A stretch of DNA of 39,970 nt from JANPJV01 sp031425695 (GCA_031425695.1 JANPJV010000074.1:1-39970), one strand, 5' to 3'; shown: positions 25,001 through 33,372, numbered from the stretch's first letter. Notes: generated from the sequence alone by a model not told the origin. Numbers and translations: made by a program.

Positions 25001-25607
25001 CCAGCTGGCGCTCGAAGGTCGCAATCCAGAGCTTGCCGTGCGCCGGATACAGGTCGACGATGTTCGCACTGGGCAGCCCCGCCTGCGTGCCGAAACGCGA
25101 GCGCACCTGGCCCGCGGCGTCGAGCTCGACCAGGCCCGCGCCGTAAGTGCCGAGCCACACATTGCCGCGATGTTCGGCCAGCGCCCAGATCTCCTCGGGC
25201 ACCGGCGCAGCAATCGTGATGCGCTCGAAATCATCGGTTTGCGGCCGGTAGCGGGCCAGGTGCCCACCCTGTGTGGCCACCCACAGCCGCCCGGCGGCAT
25301 CGACGAGCAGCGCCTCGACCGAACCGGTAGCAAGTGCGTTGGGACGCTCGAGGCGCGCGACATAGGACTTGAAGGCATGTCCGTCATAGCTCGCGAGCCC
25401 GTTGGTGGTCCCGATCCAGAGGCGGCCCGACGCGTCTTCCCCGAGGGCCTGGATCTGGCTCGACGGCAATCCATGTTCCGGCGTGAACGTGCGGAAGACC
25501 GGGGGCGCGGTCAGGCGTTCCGCAACGGCCGCTTGCCAAGCGCAGGCGATGACCGGGAACATCAGCACTCTGAGGAAACCGCTCGAAAAAAACACCGGCA
25601 GACGCAT
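22044..25607 (-). CDS. Hybrid beta-propeller histidine kinase with receiver domain
   Basis: 1187 aa. The ATG at 25607 is backed by a strong GCGGAGGAAG site and opens a signal peptide (MRLPVFFSSGFLRVLMFPVIA). Reg_prop repeats (GRLWIGTTNGLASYDG, GRLWVATQGG, GNLWAASMGQGL) form the periplasmic sensor, followed by Y_Y_Y, one membrane helix (~772-790), HisKA with His830 in ELSHEIRNPLNGLLG, HATPase (NLLGNAIKFT, GTGLGLAIS) and a C-terminal receiver with phospho-acceptor Asp1117 (LLDWDLPGMSG). The receiver has no output domain, so a further phosphotransfer partner is expected. An R2 repeat unit encodes part of the HATPase-receiver linker (about residues 1052-1061). Confidence 0.92.
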   Translation of the reverse strand: MRLPVFFSSGFLRVLMFPVIACAWQAAVAERLTAPPVFRTFTPEHGLPSSQIQALGEDASGRLWIGTTNGLASYDGHAFKSYVARLERPNALATGSVEALLVDAAGRLWVATQGGHLARYRPQTDDFERITIAAPVPEEIWALAEHRGNVWLGTYGAGLVELDAAGQVRSRFGTQAGLPSANIVDLYPAHGKLWIATFERQLVRFDPDAGRADVLAPGSQATPFEPIGLGSHGSQVWVSTRDGRRCRIGADGQSECAAVPLLALPGRTRLLLASARGDFSGGIGELLREQGTRVQHVRHSPGSIGGVPNHSFWVGLADRDDGLWLGTTGGGLLHLPREADQFQVWQADALRARGLLDGRVRGLARMPGGELYIGSMNAGLFRLDPRSGEVVAVATPGLAVATPRLASTRIWALLSDAPEQLWIGHQDGLSRFSIDATGQLVAGKHWGETELTGGRVDLLQRDHDGNLWAASMGQGLSRLDPAGRVHNYLFGEHGLAGTEIQQLLETREHALWVASDKGLFAYARDCDCFHALIEGDRVDAVAEGLEDRVHVFVDGQLVAYRWRAGLFRDSDVAPRSFDEFQTVGSMHWSADALWMAGPQGLYRFSPVEQRLSAFDVRDGLATRELSDRPLHQDPSGRLWVGSEAGVLSFDPRDFVAPPPPPSLHFAALSVGGSDGRRRLDPSHPAQLEFTDRDLEVGVRLATLARPHAQRFSFYLQGWDSDPPEAGAALERRFGALAAGSYVLEVRAWDGYGQTAANTLRWPFVVAPPWWRERGAFVVYALLAVVTLLTLALIRQKRRQAADVLEAARRKAEFAESLAREKSALVAELSHEIRNPLNGLLGMGRLLAASGLDARQRRFAELLSDAGAQLTRLLDDVLDWSRIEAGFAPLPSAPVHLASALAGSFQRHAELAAAKGLAFTLEADPELVAEATLARLIQVVDNLLGNAIKFTASGSIDVCARVDPADPGKAMIEVCDSGPGFSDAERAALFRPFERGKGERAAPGTGLGLAISRALAERMGGSLVAEPSQVCGARLVLRLSRVLAPADTAESQSVQTRSGPTDTRLDGLRVLMVEDDPIGREVLEAQLRDWGVAVSAESNAMDALIRLQGATFDAVLLDWDLPGMSGLELGKLLRSQHGRSGPALIAVTGRASPEDLQLGRDAGFDAHVAKPVVPLELNRVLARVRAAL
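22429..22451. repeat. R2 unit inside the hybrid kinase gene
   Basis: GTGGGTCCGGACCTAGTCTGGAC, within the 20-base style core of R2, lies in frame in the kinase gene and is read on the minus strand as SVQTRSGPTD in the flexible linker between HATPase and receiver domains. It is slightly decayed compared with the intergenic copies (TCTGG for TCCGG). Confidence 0.75.
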
Positions 25608-27108
25608 GCGCAAGACTTCCTCCGCCGCCCAGGTCAAGAGACTGCTCGCCGCGATCATCGCCGCGGTGGCCGTGGGCATGATGCTAAGCCTGGTCTACGT
25701 CACCGAGGCAGCGCTTTCGATCATCGAGCGCCTGGAACGCTTGCCTTTGTGGCTGAGCGTGGCCAGTGGAGTGGCGATCATTGCGGTCCTGACGGCCACC
25801 GGCGTGCTGATCTGGCGCCTGCTGCGGCCAACGCGGATCAGTGCCCCGGTGGTGCCGGTCATGATCGATCGCGCGACGGTTGAACAACGTATCCAGGACC
25901 TGGGCGCGCACGCCGCCAGCGAAACCCTCGGCGCCGAGCTCACTGAATCGGACCGGCGCACCGCGCTCGGCACCCTGTTCCTGGCTTTGTTCGGCGAGGT
26001 CAGCGCCGGCAAGTCGTCATTGATCCGGGCGCTGGTGCCCGCGGCTGCGATCGACATCGACGTGCGCGCGGGCACGACGCGCGAAGTGCGCCACTATCAA
26101 GGCGCGCTCGGCGACGGGCTGGAAGTGGCGATCGCCGATGTACCCGGGACGGGCGAATGGCTCGGCGACGGGCGCGCAGTCGCTGCACGCGAGGAAGCGT
26201 TGCGCTCGCACGTGGTGATTTATGTCTGCGATGGCGATCTCACGCGCACGCAGGCGGAAGATTTCGACTGGCTGCGCGCTTTCGGCAAGCCGCTGCTGCT
26301 GGTCTTGAACAAGCTCGACCGCTACAGCCAAGCTGAGCGCGATGCACTGCGCACGAGTCTTGCCAAACGCACCGGGCTGACACCGATCGTCGTCGCTGCC
26401 GGCGGCAGCGAGCGCGTCCTCCTGCGCGGACCCGATGGCGCCGAGCGCGTCGAGGACCGCGAGCGCACGCCGCAGATCGCGCCCCTGGTCAAGGAGCTCC
26501 GCCGCATCGCGCGCCAGGGTGCAGCCGCCTTCGAGCCCCAGCGCGAGCGCGCGGTGCTCGGCGCGCTCGATCTCAAGCTCGGAGACATCGAGGCCGCGCA
26601 ACGCCGCGATGCCGCGCAGAAGCTGGTGCGCGAATACGCCCGCAAGGCGGCGCTGATGGCGATGGCCGCGATTGCCCCGGGGAGCGACCTCGTCATCCAG
26701 GGCGTGCTCGCGACGCGGCTTCTGAGCGAGCTCACCAAGCTCTACGGCGTGCCCCTGCGCAGCATCGATCTCGACAACTTCATCGAGCTCGCCGGCGGTC
26801 GCCTGCGCGGCACCAGTGCGCTGGTGCTGGCGATCGCGGGCAACGCGATGAAAGCCTTTCCCGGCCTCGGCACGGTGGGCGGCGGCCTCGTCCACGCGGT
26901 CGCCTACGCGATGATCTTCGACAGCCTGGGCAGCGCAGTCGCCGACACTCTCGCCCGCGGCGAAGGCTTCGATGCCAAACGCGCACTCGCGCGCTTCGAC
27001 GAGACCATCGGCGACCGCCGACGCCTGCTCGACATGGCCCCAGCAATGCTCGCGCTCGCCCTGGAGACTCATAAAGACAAAGATGGTAAAGCTGACCCGC
27101 CCGCTTGA
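25606..27108 (+). CDS. Membrane-anchored GTPase (Era/YcjF-like)
   Basis: 500 aa. Two N-terminal membrane helices (about residues 10-35 and 46-70), then a GTPase domain: G1 GEVSAGKSS, G2 Thr in AGTTREVRHY, G3 DVPG, G4 NKLD. A helical, hydrophobic C-terminal region (ALMAMAAIAPGSDLVIQGVLATRLLSELTKLYG) resembles DUF697-type domains. Function unknown; such proteins sit at the inner membrane. Its ATG at 25606 overlaps the divergent kinase ATG in the palindrome GCATGC, and no good ribosome site precedes it, so the true start may differ. Confidence 0.82.
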   Translation: MRKTSSAAQVKRLLAAIIAAVAVGMMLSLVYVTEAALSIIERLERLPLWLSVASGVAIIAVLTATGVLIWRLLRPTRISAPVVPVMIDRATVEQRIQDLGAHAASETLGAELTESDRRTALGTLFLALFGEVSAGKSSLIRALVPAAAIDIDVRAGTTREVRHYQGALGDGLEVAIADVPGTGEWLGDGRAVAAREEALRSHVVIYVCDGDLTRTQAEDFDWLRAFGKPLLLVLNKLDRYSQAERDALRTSLAKRTGLTPIVVAAGGSERVLLRGPDGAERVEDRERTPQIAPLVKELRRIARQGAAAFEPQRERAVLGALDLKLGDIEAAQRRDAAQKLVREYARKAALMAMAAIAPGSDLVIQGVLATRLLSELTKLYGVPLRSIDLDNFIELAGGRLRGTSALVLAIAGNAMKAFPGLGTVGGGLVHAVAYAMIFDSLGSAVADTLARGEGFDAKRALARFDETIGDRRRLLDMAPAMLALALETHKDKDGKADPPA

Positions 27109-27135
27109 ACTGCATTTCACTCGTTTGGGCCGCGC

Positions 27136-27376
27136 GGGTTCGGGCCTGGTCCGGTCGCTGTTGCTCCGCGTGGGTTCGGGACGTGTCCGAACGCTGTTGC
27201 TCCACGAGGGTTCGGACCTTGTCCGAACGCTGTTGCTCCACGTGGGTTCGGACCGTGTCCGAACGCTGTTGCTCCACGTGGGTTCGGACCTTGTCCGAAC
27301 GCTGTTGCTCCACGTGGGTTCGGACCTTGTCCGAACGCTGTTGCTGGAAGAGCGTCCGGACAAGGTCCGGACCCAC
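27136..27376. repeat. R2 tandem array, 36-bp period
   Basis: Six direct units start at 27136, 27172, 27208, 27244, 27280 and 27316 (exact 36-bp spacing), each with GTTCGGAC-CTT-GTCCGAAC as a small palindrome followed by GCTGTTGCTCCACGTGG. The first two units are diverged and the later ones nearly identical. A closing unit in inverted orientation (27354-27376) ends GGTCCGGACCCAC. There are no unique spacers, so it is not a CRISPR. It fills the gap between the GTPase and yceI. Confidence 0.9.
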
Positions 27377-27397
27377 GCGAGCAAACCGCAGGCTTGC

Positions 27398-27970
27398 ATG
27401 CTTGCGCTTGTCCTCTCTTGCGGCGCGCCGCTCGCCGCCGCCCCGGTAAGCTATGAATTCGACCCCGTCCACTCGCAACTGGTGTTCTTCGTCGAGCACA
27501 TGGGCTTCTCGCATGCGATTGGGCGCATGGGACGGTTCCAGGGCGAGTTGCGTTTCGATGACGACGACTGGTCGACCGGCCACGTCGACGTGCGCATCCC
27601 GGTGTCCTCGCTCGAACTCGGCGATGCCGCCTGGACCCGCGCGTTGCTCGATGACGACTGGTTCGACGCCACGGCGCATGCACAGATCCGCTTTGTCAGC
27701 ACGCGCTTCACGCAGGCAGACGAACACACCGGAACGCTCACCGGACAGCTGACGCTGCTCGGTCAGTCCCGGCCCGTGACGCTGGCGGTGCGCCTCAACA
27801 AGGTGGGTGCAAACTCACTGACCTTGCGCCCGAGCGTCGGCTTCACTGCAACCACCAGGCTATCGCGAAGCGATTTTGGGATGGACGCGTCCAAGGGCAG
27901 CGTCGGCGACGAGGTGGAGATCCGCATCGAGGTCGAAGCGCGCCGCCCGAAGCCGAAGAAGCGGCGCTAG
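27398..27970 (+). CDS. YceI-family periplasmic lipid-binding protein
   Basis: 190 aa. A short hydrophobic leader (MLALVLSCGAPLAAA) precedes the YceI lipocalin-like barrel: SYEFDPVHSQLVFFVEHMGFSHAIGRMGRFQGELRFDDDDW, then VDVRIPVSSLELGD, DDWFDATAHAQIRF and SRSDFGMDASKGSVGDEVEIRIEVEA. YceI proteins bind polyisoprenoid lipids in the periplasm. The ATG at 27398 has no convincing ribosome site and the leader lacks a basic n-region. The frame is open upstream through the R2 array, which may have replaced the original start region. The C-terminus is Lys/Arg-rich (RRPKPKKRR). Confidence 0.85.
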   Translation: MLALVLSCGAPLAAAPVSYEFDPVHSQLVFFVEHMGFSHAIGRMGRFQGELRFDDDDWSTGHVDVRIPVSSLELGDAAWTRALLDDDWFDATAHAQIRFVSTRFTQADEHTGTLTGQLTLLGQSRPVTLAVRLNKVGANSLTLRPSVGFTATTRLSRSDFGMDASKGSVGDEVEIRIEVEARRPKPKKRR

Positions 27971-27994
27971 CGCGGCATGCCGCACGCGCGGCGC

Positions 27995-28076
27995 AAAAAA
28001 AACCCCAGGCCAGTCCGCCCGAACAGGCAGCCTGACCCAGGGATTTCCCGGCCTCGACCGTGACCGGCCGAGGCCG
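27995..28076. terminator. Possible terminator region between convergent genes
   Basis: Between the convergent yceI and trypsin-like protease genes lie an eight-base A-run (27995-28002, a T-run for the minus-strand gene) and an 8-bp hairpin CGGCCTCG/CGAGGCCG (28049-28076). The hairpin and T-run are not adjacent, so a classical terminator is not proven. Confidence 0.3.
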
Positions 28077-28090
28077 CCAGGCCAACTAAC

Positions 28091-30766
28091 TCATTCGAAA
28101 CCGTTGCCGAACACCAGATCACCGGCGCCACTGGTACAAATACCCGCGGTCCCAGCGTTGGACACGGTCACGCTGTCGACGAACCAGCCGGTGACAGCGA
28201 TCGAAACATCGTCACCCGCATGCCAGCGCACGCGGACGTTCTGTCCCGCAAAGGCGCCGAGGTCCACGCTCACCTGGGTCATGGTTCCGAGCGTTCCGGA
28301 GCACCACGCGCGTTTGCCTCTCAACGGATTGGAGGTCGAGACCACGGAACCGTTGAACAGGCCAGCGGTAAATGCGGCATCCGGGACGACACTCCAACTC
28401 GTGCCGCCGTTGGTGCTGATCTCCAGCGTGCCAGCGTCGTAGCACTGGGCGATCGACCCTTCAAAGGCAAACGTGTGGAAGAACGACAGCGTCGTGTTCG
28501 CGAGCGCACCGAATTCCGGCGAGACCAGTTCGCGATCCGCCGTGCTGGTCTGGCTCGACGAGAACCACGAATGCGTCGGTGTCTGGCTCTGTGCCGTTGA
28601 CCACGCCCAGACGTTGGCGCCGGTGATCGCGCGATGCGTCCAGCCCGGATTGTCGAAACCACCGGCAATCTCGAAGGTTTCGGTCAGGTTACCCGGGCTG
28701 ACCAGGCCACGCGCCGTTCCCGTGCGCTCGACGCTGTTGCCTTCTTCCAGCCCATTGGAGCTGTCGACCGCGCGCGCACGATAGAAGTACGGGACGTTGT
28801 ATTCGACCGCCGCATCGTTGAAGGTGGTCGCGGAGACGCCGGTTGCGATGCGGTTGGCGACGCTCGGGGTAAACGCCGGCGTGGTCGAGCGGTAGAGGTT
28901 GTACGTGGCCGGACCGGCACAACGTGGGCTCGCTGCATTCCAGCCGAGATTGATGCTGCACGCAGCCTGGTTGGCTGAGGTAGCCGTCGCCAGCCCCGCA
29001 AACGACGGGGACAGCGTGCAGGCACCAGTGGCCGTTGCCGACGAGCAGGCACTCTGGACTGATTCGCAATTTTCCTGCTGGTCGTAGGACACCACCTTGT
29101 AGGAGTAAGTCGACGTGCCGGAAACCTGCGTATCGTTGAAGCTGGTGCCGGTGACATCGTTGGCGACCAGGACAAAGTTTCCACCCGGACAGGCGCCGTC
29201 CGAGCGCAGCACGTCATAGGACTCGACGCCGGGTGCGGCATTCCAGCTCACGGTGATCTGGTTCGGCGCCGTGGCCGCAGTGGCGACGTTGATCGGCGTC
29301 TCCGGGCGCGTGCACTGGCCGACACCGTCGATGAAGGTCGGATTGCTGCCGCCCGGGTCGAGCGCATCGCGCATGCGCGTTGCTGCCGTGCCCGCGCCTT
29401 CCCAGGAGTTGAACAGCCCGCCGTATTGGTCACGCAGGCTGACACCCGTCGCGCCGCACGCGGAAGGTCCACCCGAGAGCACACCGACCATGCGCCGGTT
29501 GGCGTTGTACAGGGGCGATCCCGACGATCCAGGCTCGGTGACACCGGGCGGCAGGGTTGCCGGTTGCGGCGACGGCAAGTTGGCGACGATTGGCGGTGTC
29601 GTATCCCAGTTGGCCCGCCAGTGCGTACTGGTACCGCCGCTGATGCCGTCGATCGTCATGGCTTCCTCGACGAAGGTGATGCGCTTTTCGTCGACGCCCG
29701 GGTGATGGATGCTGGCGCACAGGCCAGACGTGGACGACGGGCTGCCCGGCGGCGTGCACGTCGTCGGCGGATCGCCGCGATCCCAACCAGCCCAGAACAG
29801 GTTGTAGCTGGCCTGATTGGGGCTCGTCGCGAGCTCGATCAGCGTCCAGTCCGAGCGCAGGGTGGCGGGGCCGGAGCCGCCGCCAAAGGGCGACTGGGTC
29901 GCCGCAACGAAAGCAAGGCCGGCGAGCGTCGATGCCGGCTTGGGCAGGACCGGGGAGGAGCCGGAAGCGGTGGGCGTCCGGCACGTCGGTGATTCGTAGT
30001 TGAAGTACGCCAGCACCGAGGCAACGTTCGCGCTGGTGATGTTGCAGTGCGACGCGGTCGCGAACAGCAGGCGGCGATTGCCGCTGGTGTTGTTCATCAA
30101 CGAACCGGTGCAGGTATCCGTTGCGCCCACGGTGATCGCGGCGACCGCGCGGCGAGGCTCGTTCCACGGATCATCATTGGCCAGGCACGCGACATCCATG
30201 TTGCAGTTGCCGGACTTGCAGAATTTGTTGCCCGCACCGAAACCGCGGTAGCCCTGGCCGATGCGCGACAGCCGAAGATCGACCTGGCTGCGCTGCGCCG
30301 TGTCCACCACGAGCTCGATGATCGCGCCCGAACCAGGCAGCACCTGTGTCCACAATTCCCCTGTCGGCGGGTTGTCCTTTTCACCGAACGGCCCGAGGCG
30401 GTTCTGCTTGTCGTTCGACTCGATCACCAGGGTGGCCGAAGACGGCAAATGAAAGCGGGTGAAGCCGAAGTTGAGATGCGCAGTGTCGGGCGAACTTACC
30501 CGGACGCGCCAGGTGCTGCGGCCGTGCTTATCATCGATCCAGCCACCCTGCTTGCCCGGAACGAAGTCGACGTCCTGGGGTATGGCGAAACGGGTCGGAG
30601 CGCCGAGCTTGAAGCGTGCCGCTTCGTCGTCCAGGGCAATCTTCTGCAAATCGAGCGCCGGTAACGCTATCTCGACGGCACCTTGAGAGCCGACCGCCGA
30701 CGCACTTTGCGCAATCGTCAATGCCATCCAGCATGCCAGCCCTGCTGCAACCCACCTGTATCGCAT
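28091..30766 (-). CDS. Secreted trypsin-fold (lysyl endopeptidase-like) protease
   Basis: 891 aa with a signal peptide ending ASA near residue 24. The propeptide-like N-terminal region is followed by a trypsin-fold domain with His240 (ATASHCN), Asp306 (RSDWTLIEL) and Ser415 (EPGSSGSPLYN), in the style of lysyl endopeptidase and ArgC-like secreted proteases. Next are two fibronectin-III-like domains (from about 490 and 580) and a beta-sandwich domain with a jelly-roll feel (TFEIAGGFDNPGWTHR onward). The protein ends GAGDLVFGNGFE, a tail shared with the neighbouring subtilase. Cys-rich, so exported and disulfide-bonded. A promoter candidate lies 30-59 bases upstream. Confidence 0.88.
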   Translation of the reverse strand: MRYRWVAAGLACWMALTIAQSASAVGSQGAVEIALPALDLQKIALDDEAARFKLGAPTRFAIPQDVDFVPGKQGGWIDDKHGRSTWRVRVSSPDTAHLNFGFTRFHLPSSATLVIESNDKQNRLGPFGEKDNPPTGELWTQVLPGSGAIIELVVDTAQRSQVDLRLSRIGQGYRGFGAGNKFCKSGNCNMDVACLANDDPWNEPRRAVAAITVGATDTCTGSLMNNTSGNRRLLFATASHCNITSANVASVLAYFNYESPTCRTPTASGSSPVLPKPASTLAGLAFVAATQSPFGGGSGPATLRSDWTLIELATSPNQASYNLFWAGWDRGDPPTTCTPPGSPSSTSGLCASIHHPGVDEKRITFVEEAMTIDGISGGTSTHWRANWDTTPPIVANLPSPQPATLPPGVTEPGSSGSPLYNANRRMVGVLSGGPSACGATGVSLRDQYGGLFNSWEGAGTAATRMRDALDPGGSNPTFIDGVGQCTRPETPINVATAATAPNQITVSWNAAPGVESYDVLRSDGACPGGNFVLVANDVTGTSFNDTQVSGTSTYSYKVVSYDQQENCESVQSACSSATATGACTLSPSFAGLATATSANQAACSINLGWNAASPRCAGPATYNLYRSTTPAFTPSVANRIATGVSATTFNDAAVEYNVPYFYRARAVDSSNGLEEGNSVERTGTARGLVSPGNLTETFEIAGGFDNPGWTHRAITGANVWAWSTAQSQTPTHSWFSSSQTSTADRELVSPEFGALANTTLSFFHTFAFEGSIAQCYDAGTLEISTNGGTSWSVVPDAAFTAGLFNGSVVSTSNPLRGKRAWCSGTLGTMTQVSVDLGAFAGQNVRVRWHAGDDVSIAVTGWFVDSVTVSNAGTAGICTSGAGDLVFGNGFE

Positions 30767-30795
30767 GTGCTATCCCCACAGCTCAATGAACCCGT

Positions 30796-30825
30796 CATAA
30801 ACCATCTTTGTCGCTAAAGCGTCAA
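30796..30825 (-). promoter_or_regulatory. Candidate sigma-70 promoter of the trypsin-fold protease
   Basis: On the minus strand TTGACG (30825-30820), an 18-base spacer and TTTATG (30801-30796), 30 bases before the start codon. This lies in the AT-richer stretch of the 228-base gap between the two proteases. By-eye match only. Confidence 0.35.
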
Positions 30826-30994
30826 GAGCAAAAGTGTGAAAGCTGACACGGCTTTCACCCTCATGGATGGAGTACGCGCGGACGGCACGCTCGGGCAACC
30901 GTAAGTTCGACGCCACCGGTAAAGGCGCCGGGATCACGCGAGGATCAGCACCGACTCGCCGAAGCACGGCACGCTCCGGACCACTGACCAGCAC

Positions 30995-33271
30995 TTACTC
31001 GAAGCCGCTCGCGAACACCCCATCGACCGAGCTCGGGCCACCTGGGGAGATGACCCGGCAGTTGTAGCAGACGACGGCAAAATCCTGGCGTGGCGTGGTC
31101 GGAACCCAGGGGTCGAGGGCGTCGGCGGCGATCACGGCGGCGAGGACGTTGAGGCGGAAGTCGGCGCCCGCATGCTGCGCTGGCGCCAGGAACACGCCCT
31201 CCAGGTTGTTCTTGAAATCGGCACTGCCACCGGGGGCTGAGATGCCGTCGGCGGCGTTGAACACGTTGCCGCGAAAGACGTGTGGGCCCAGGAGCACCGT
31301 AAGATCGAGATCGTTGACCCAGGCCGGCGTGGTACCGCCGGTCCCGACGCCGGGGGCATCGGTCCAGGCGAGCATGATGCGGACGGGTTGTGCGGGGTCG
31401 TCGACACGGAGCTTGACGGTGTATTCCGCGCCGCTCCGGGTGAGCACCGTCTCCTGGTCGTGCAGCCACACATCCACGCCGGGGTTGATCACCGCGTCGA
31501 GATCGAGACGACCCCAGCCGGCAAAGCGATTTGGCCGCTGCGGCATCACGCCGGCGTCGGCATCGAGGTGTCCCGTCAGGTTCCTGGCCGCCGCGGTGAA
31601 TACCGCCTTGACCATGGCCGGGCTGGGATCACGGCCATGCAGCGAGCGATGGCGCTGCCAGTAAAGGGCGCTCGCACCGGAGACCACCGGCGCGGCCATG
31701 CTGGTGCCGCACATCGTGCCGAAGCTCGAGTTGCCGGTCCCGGTCGGGCCATCGGTGCTGCAACCCGGCGCCACGATATGCGGCACCTGGCGGCCATCAC
31801 AGGCGGGCCCGTGCGCGCTGTTGCTGGAGACGTCGAAAATGGCGGTGGACTGCAGGCCACCGACCAGCATCCGGGTCGACCCGACCGCGAACAGGTTCTT
31901 TGCTTCATCCGGAGAACCGAGTGAGCTCGGCTGGCAGATGCCGATGTCGCGATCGCCATTGCCGTTCATGATCGACCACACTGCCAGGATCGGCTGGCTG
32001 CCCGGCGCCACCGGATCGGCGTCGCGCGCGATCATGTCGACCTGCATGGTCGGGATGTCGTAGCCCTGCGGGGTTCCGGTCGGGCCCCAGGAGTTGTTGG
32101 CGATGCGCGCGCCGCTGACCGCCGCATCCTTGAAGATGCGCAGCATGCCGTTTGCAACCATGCTGCCCGGGCCAGCACCGAGAAAAGGAAAGTAGCGCTG
32201 CTGGATCAAGCTGGCGCCCGGGGCGACGCCCTGTCCGCGCAGGAAACCGAAGCTGTCGACGACCCCCGAGATCCCCCGCCCAGCGACGGCGCCGGCAACA
32301 TGGGTGCCGTGGCTGTCGTTCGAGGTGAGACAGCTGCCTTCGGTTCCGGTGCACGGCACGACGTTGGCGGCGAGGTCCATGTGCGAGCTGCGAAAACCGC
32401 CGTCGACAATGCTGACCCGGACCCCGGCGCCAGTGAGGCCGGTCGGCGCCAACCAGCCCTGGTAGCCCGGCACGATCACATTGCCCTCGGTATAGCCGCC
32501 GACGATCGACTGGTTGGTCATTTCACTGCGCGGCCCGCCGCCGCCCTGGATGTGCTGGAGCGCGAACACGCCTGGCGTGCCAGCGGCCTCCAGATAGTGG
32601 TCACCGGGGAGCTCCAGCTCGACCAGGGTGAGATCCGGCGTCAGCGGCGTGCGCTCGATCAGGTACCCGCGCGGGCCGATCAACCGGGCGATCACGGCGT
32701 CGGCGCTGGCAGCATCCACCAGCGCCATCGCGCGCGTGGGACCCGCGTCGAACCCGCGGCTCTGCAGGGGAACGCGCTGCGCAGCCAGCTGCTTGCCGGC
32801 CCAGCGGACCATTGGGCTGCGCGCGCTCAATGCATCCAGGTTGGCCTGCGTCGCGTGCACGACGTAGGTAAACGGCGGCAAATAGCGCACCGGTCGCACA
32901 TTGGCGGCGCGCATCTGGGCCAGGTCCGACTCACGCGGTGGCCCGAACAGCTGTACGAGGCGAAAATCTGCGGCGCTGTTCCCGACCGGCTGCAGCCATG
33001 GATCGGATGGGATCGCGGGCGCAGCTGGATCGATGCACTTCCCGTCGATGATGAGATCGAAGGGCCGCTCGACTGCAGTGACTTCCGGCCCCAGCAATGC
33101 GACTGGAGCGCCCGCGCTCGACATCCACACGAAGGCACCATAGTCGATGGCGCCTGGCGGGAGATTGGCGAGCAAGGCTTCGTTCGGATGCTCGACGCGC
33201 AGCCAGCTTTCGGCGAAGACGGGGTCGGCCTGGAACATTGCCAGCAACAGCAGCGATGCACGGATCTTCAA
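30995..33271 (-). CDS. Secreted subtilisin-family (S8) serine protease
   Basis: 758 aa from the TTG at 33271, which has AGGA five bases ahead and gives a textbook signal peptide (MKIRASLLLLAMFQADPVFA). An upstream TTG at 33289 is the longer alternative. After an N-terminal region of about 260 residues the S8 domain carries Asp290 (VSIVDGGF), His321 (SHGTHVAGA) and Ser524 (GTSMAAPVVSGASA), the complete triad. A C-terminal beta domain of P-type or proprotein-convertase style (VWLHDQETVLTRSGAEYTVKLRVDDP) follows. The tail is SVDGVFASGFE, like that of the next protease. Probably secreted for extracellular protein digestion. Confidence 0.9.
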   Translation of the reverse strand: MKIRASLLLLAMFQADPVFAESWLRVEHPNEALLANLPPGAIDYGAFVWMSSAGAPVALLGPEVTAVERPFDLIIDGKCIDPAAPAIPSDPWLQPVGNSAADFRLVQLFGPPRESDLAQMRAANVRPVRYLPPFTYVVHATQANLDALSARSPMVRWAGKQLAAQRVPLQSRGFDAGPTRAMALVDAASADAVIARLIGPRGYLIERTPLTPDLTLVELELPGDHYLEAAGTPGVFALQHIQGGGGPRSEMTNQSIVGGYTEGNVIVPGYQGWLAPTGLTGAGVRVSIVDGGFRSSHMDLAANVVPCTGTEGSCLTSNDSHGTHVAGAVAGRGISGVVDSFGFLRGQGVAPGASLIQQRYFPFLGAGPGSMVANGMLRIFKDAAVSGARIANNSWGPTGTPQGYDIPTMQVDMIARDADPVAPGSQPILAVWSIMNGNGDRDIGICQPSSLGSPDEAKNLFAVGSTRMLVGGLQSTAIFDVSSNSAHGPACDGRQVPHIVAPGCSTDGPTGTGNSSFGTMCGTSMAAPVVSGASALYWQRHRSLHGRDPSPAMVKAVFTAAARNLTGHLDADAGVMPQRPNRFAGWGRLDLDAVINPGVDVWLHDQETVLTRSGAEYTVKLRVDDPAQPVRIMLAWTDAPGVGTGGTTPAWVNDLDLTVLLGPHVFRGNVFNAADGISAPGGSADFKNNLEGVFLAPAQHAGADFRLNVLAAVIAADALDPWVPTTPRQDFAVVCYNCRVISPGGPSSVDGVFASGFE

Positions 33272-33302
33272 TTCAATCCTGGCGACCAAACTACGGGCGC
33301 CG

Positions 33303-33308
33303 AGTATA
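33303..33308 (-). promoter_or_regulatory. Candidate -10 box of the S8 protease
   Basis: TATACT on the minus strand, placing a transcription start near 33296 and a leader of about 25 bases before the TTG at 33271. No convincing -35 hexamer is seen 16-18 bases upstream, so this is weak. Confidence 0.3.
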
Positions 33309-33372
33309 GCGACGGGCTAAAAGGCCGATGACTCACGCGTCCGGTCGAGTTCAGCAGCGCGCCATGCAGCCT

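Noticed and set aside
23847..25883. 678-codon plus-strand ORF antisense to the hybrid kinase
   Set aside because: Long antisense frames are expected at this GC content. Its product shows no domain, while the minus strand has complete kinase and propeller motifs.
27136..27376. CRISPR array
   Set aside because: The 36-bp repeats are directly abutting with no unique spacers, each is palindromic, and no cas gene is present.
26972..27397. Long N-terminal extension of YceI encoded by GTPase end and R2 array
   Set aside because: The sequence is repeat-derived and overlaps the GTPase frame; the YceI fold begins after 27398. Kept only as a question in the findings.
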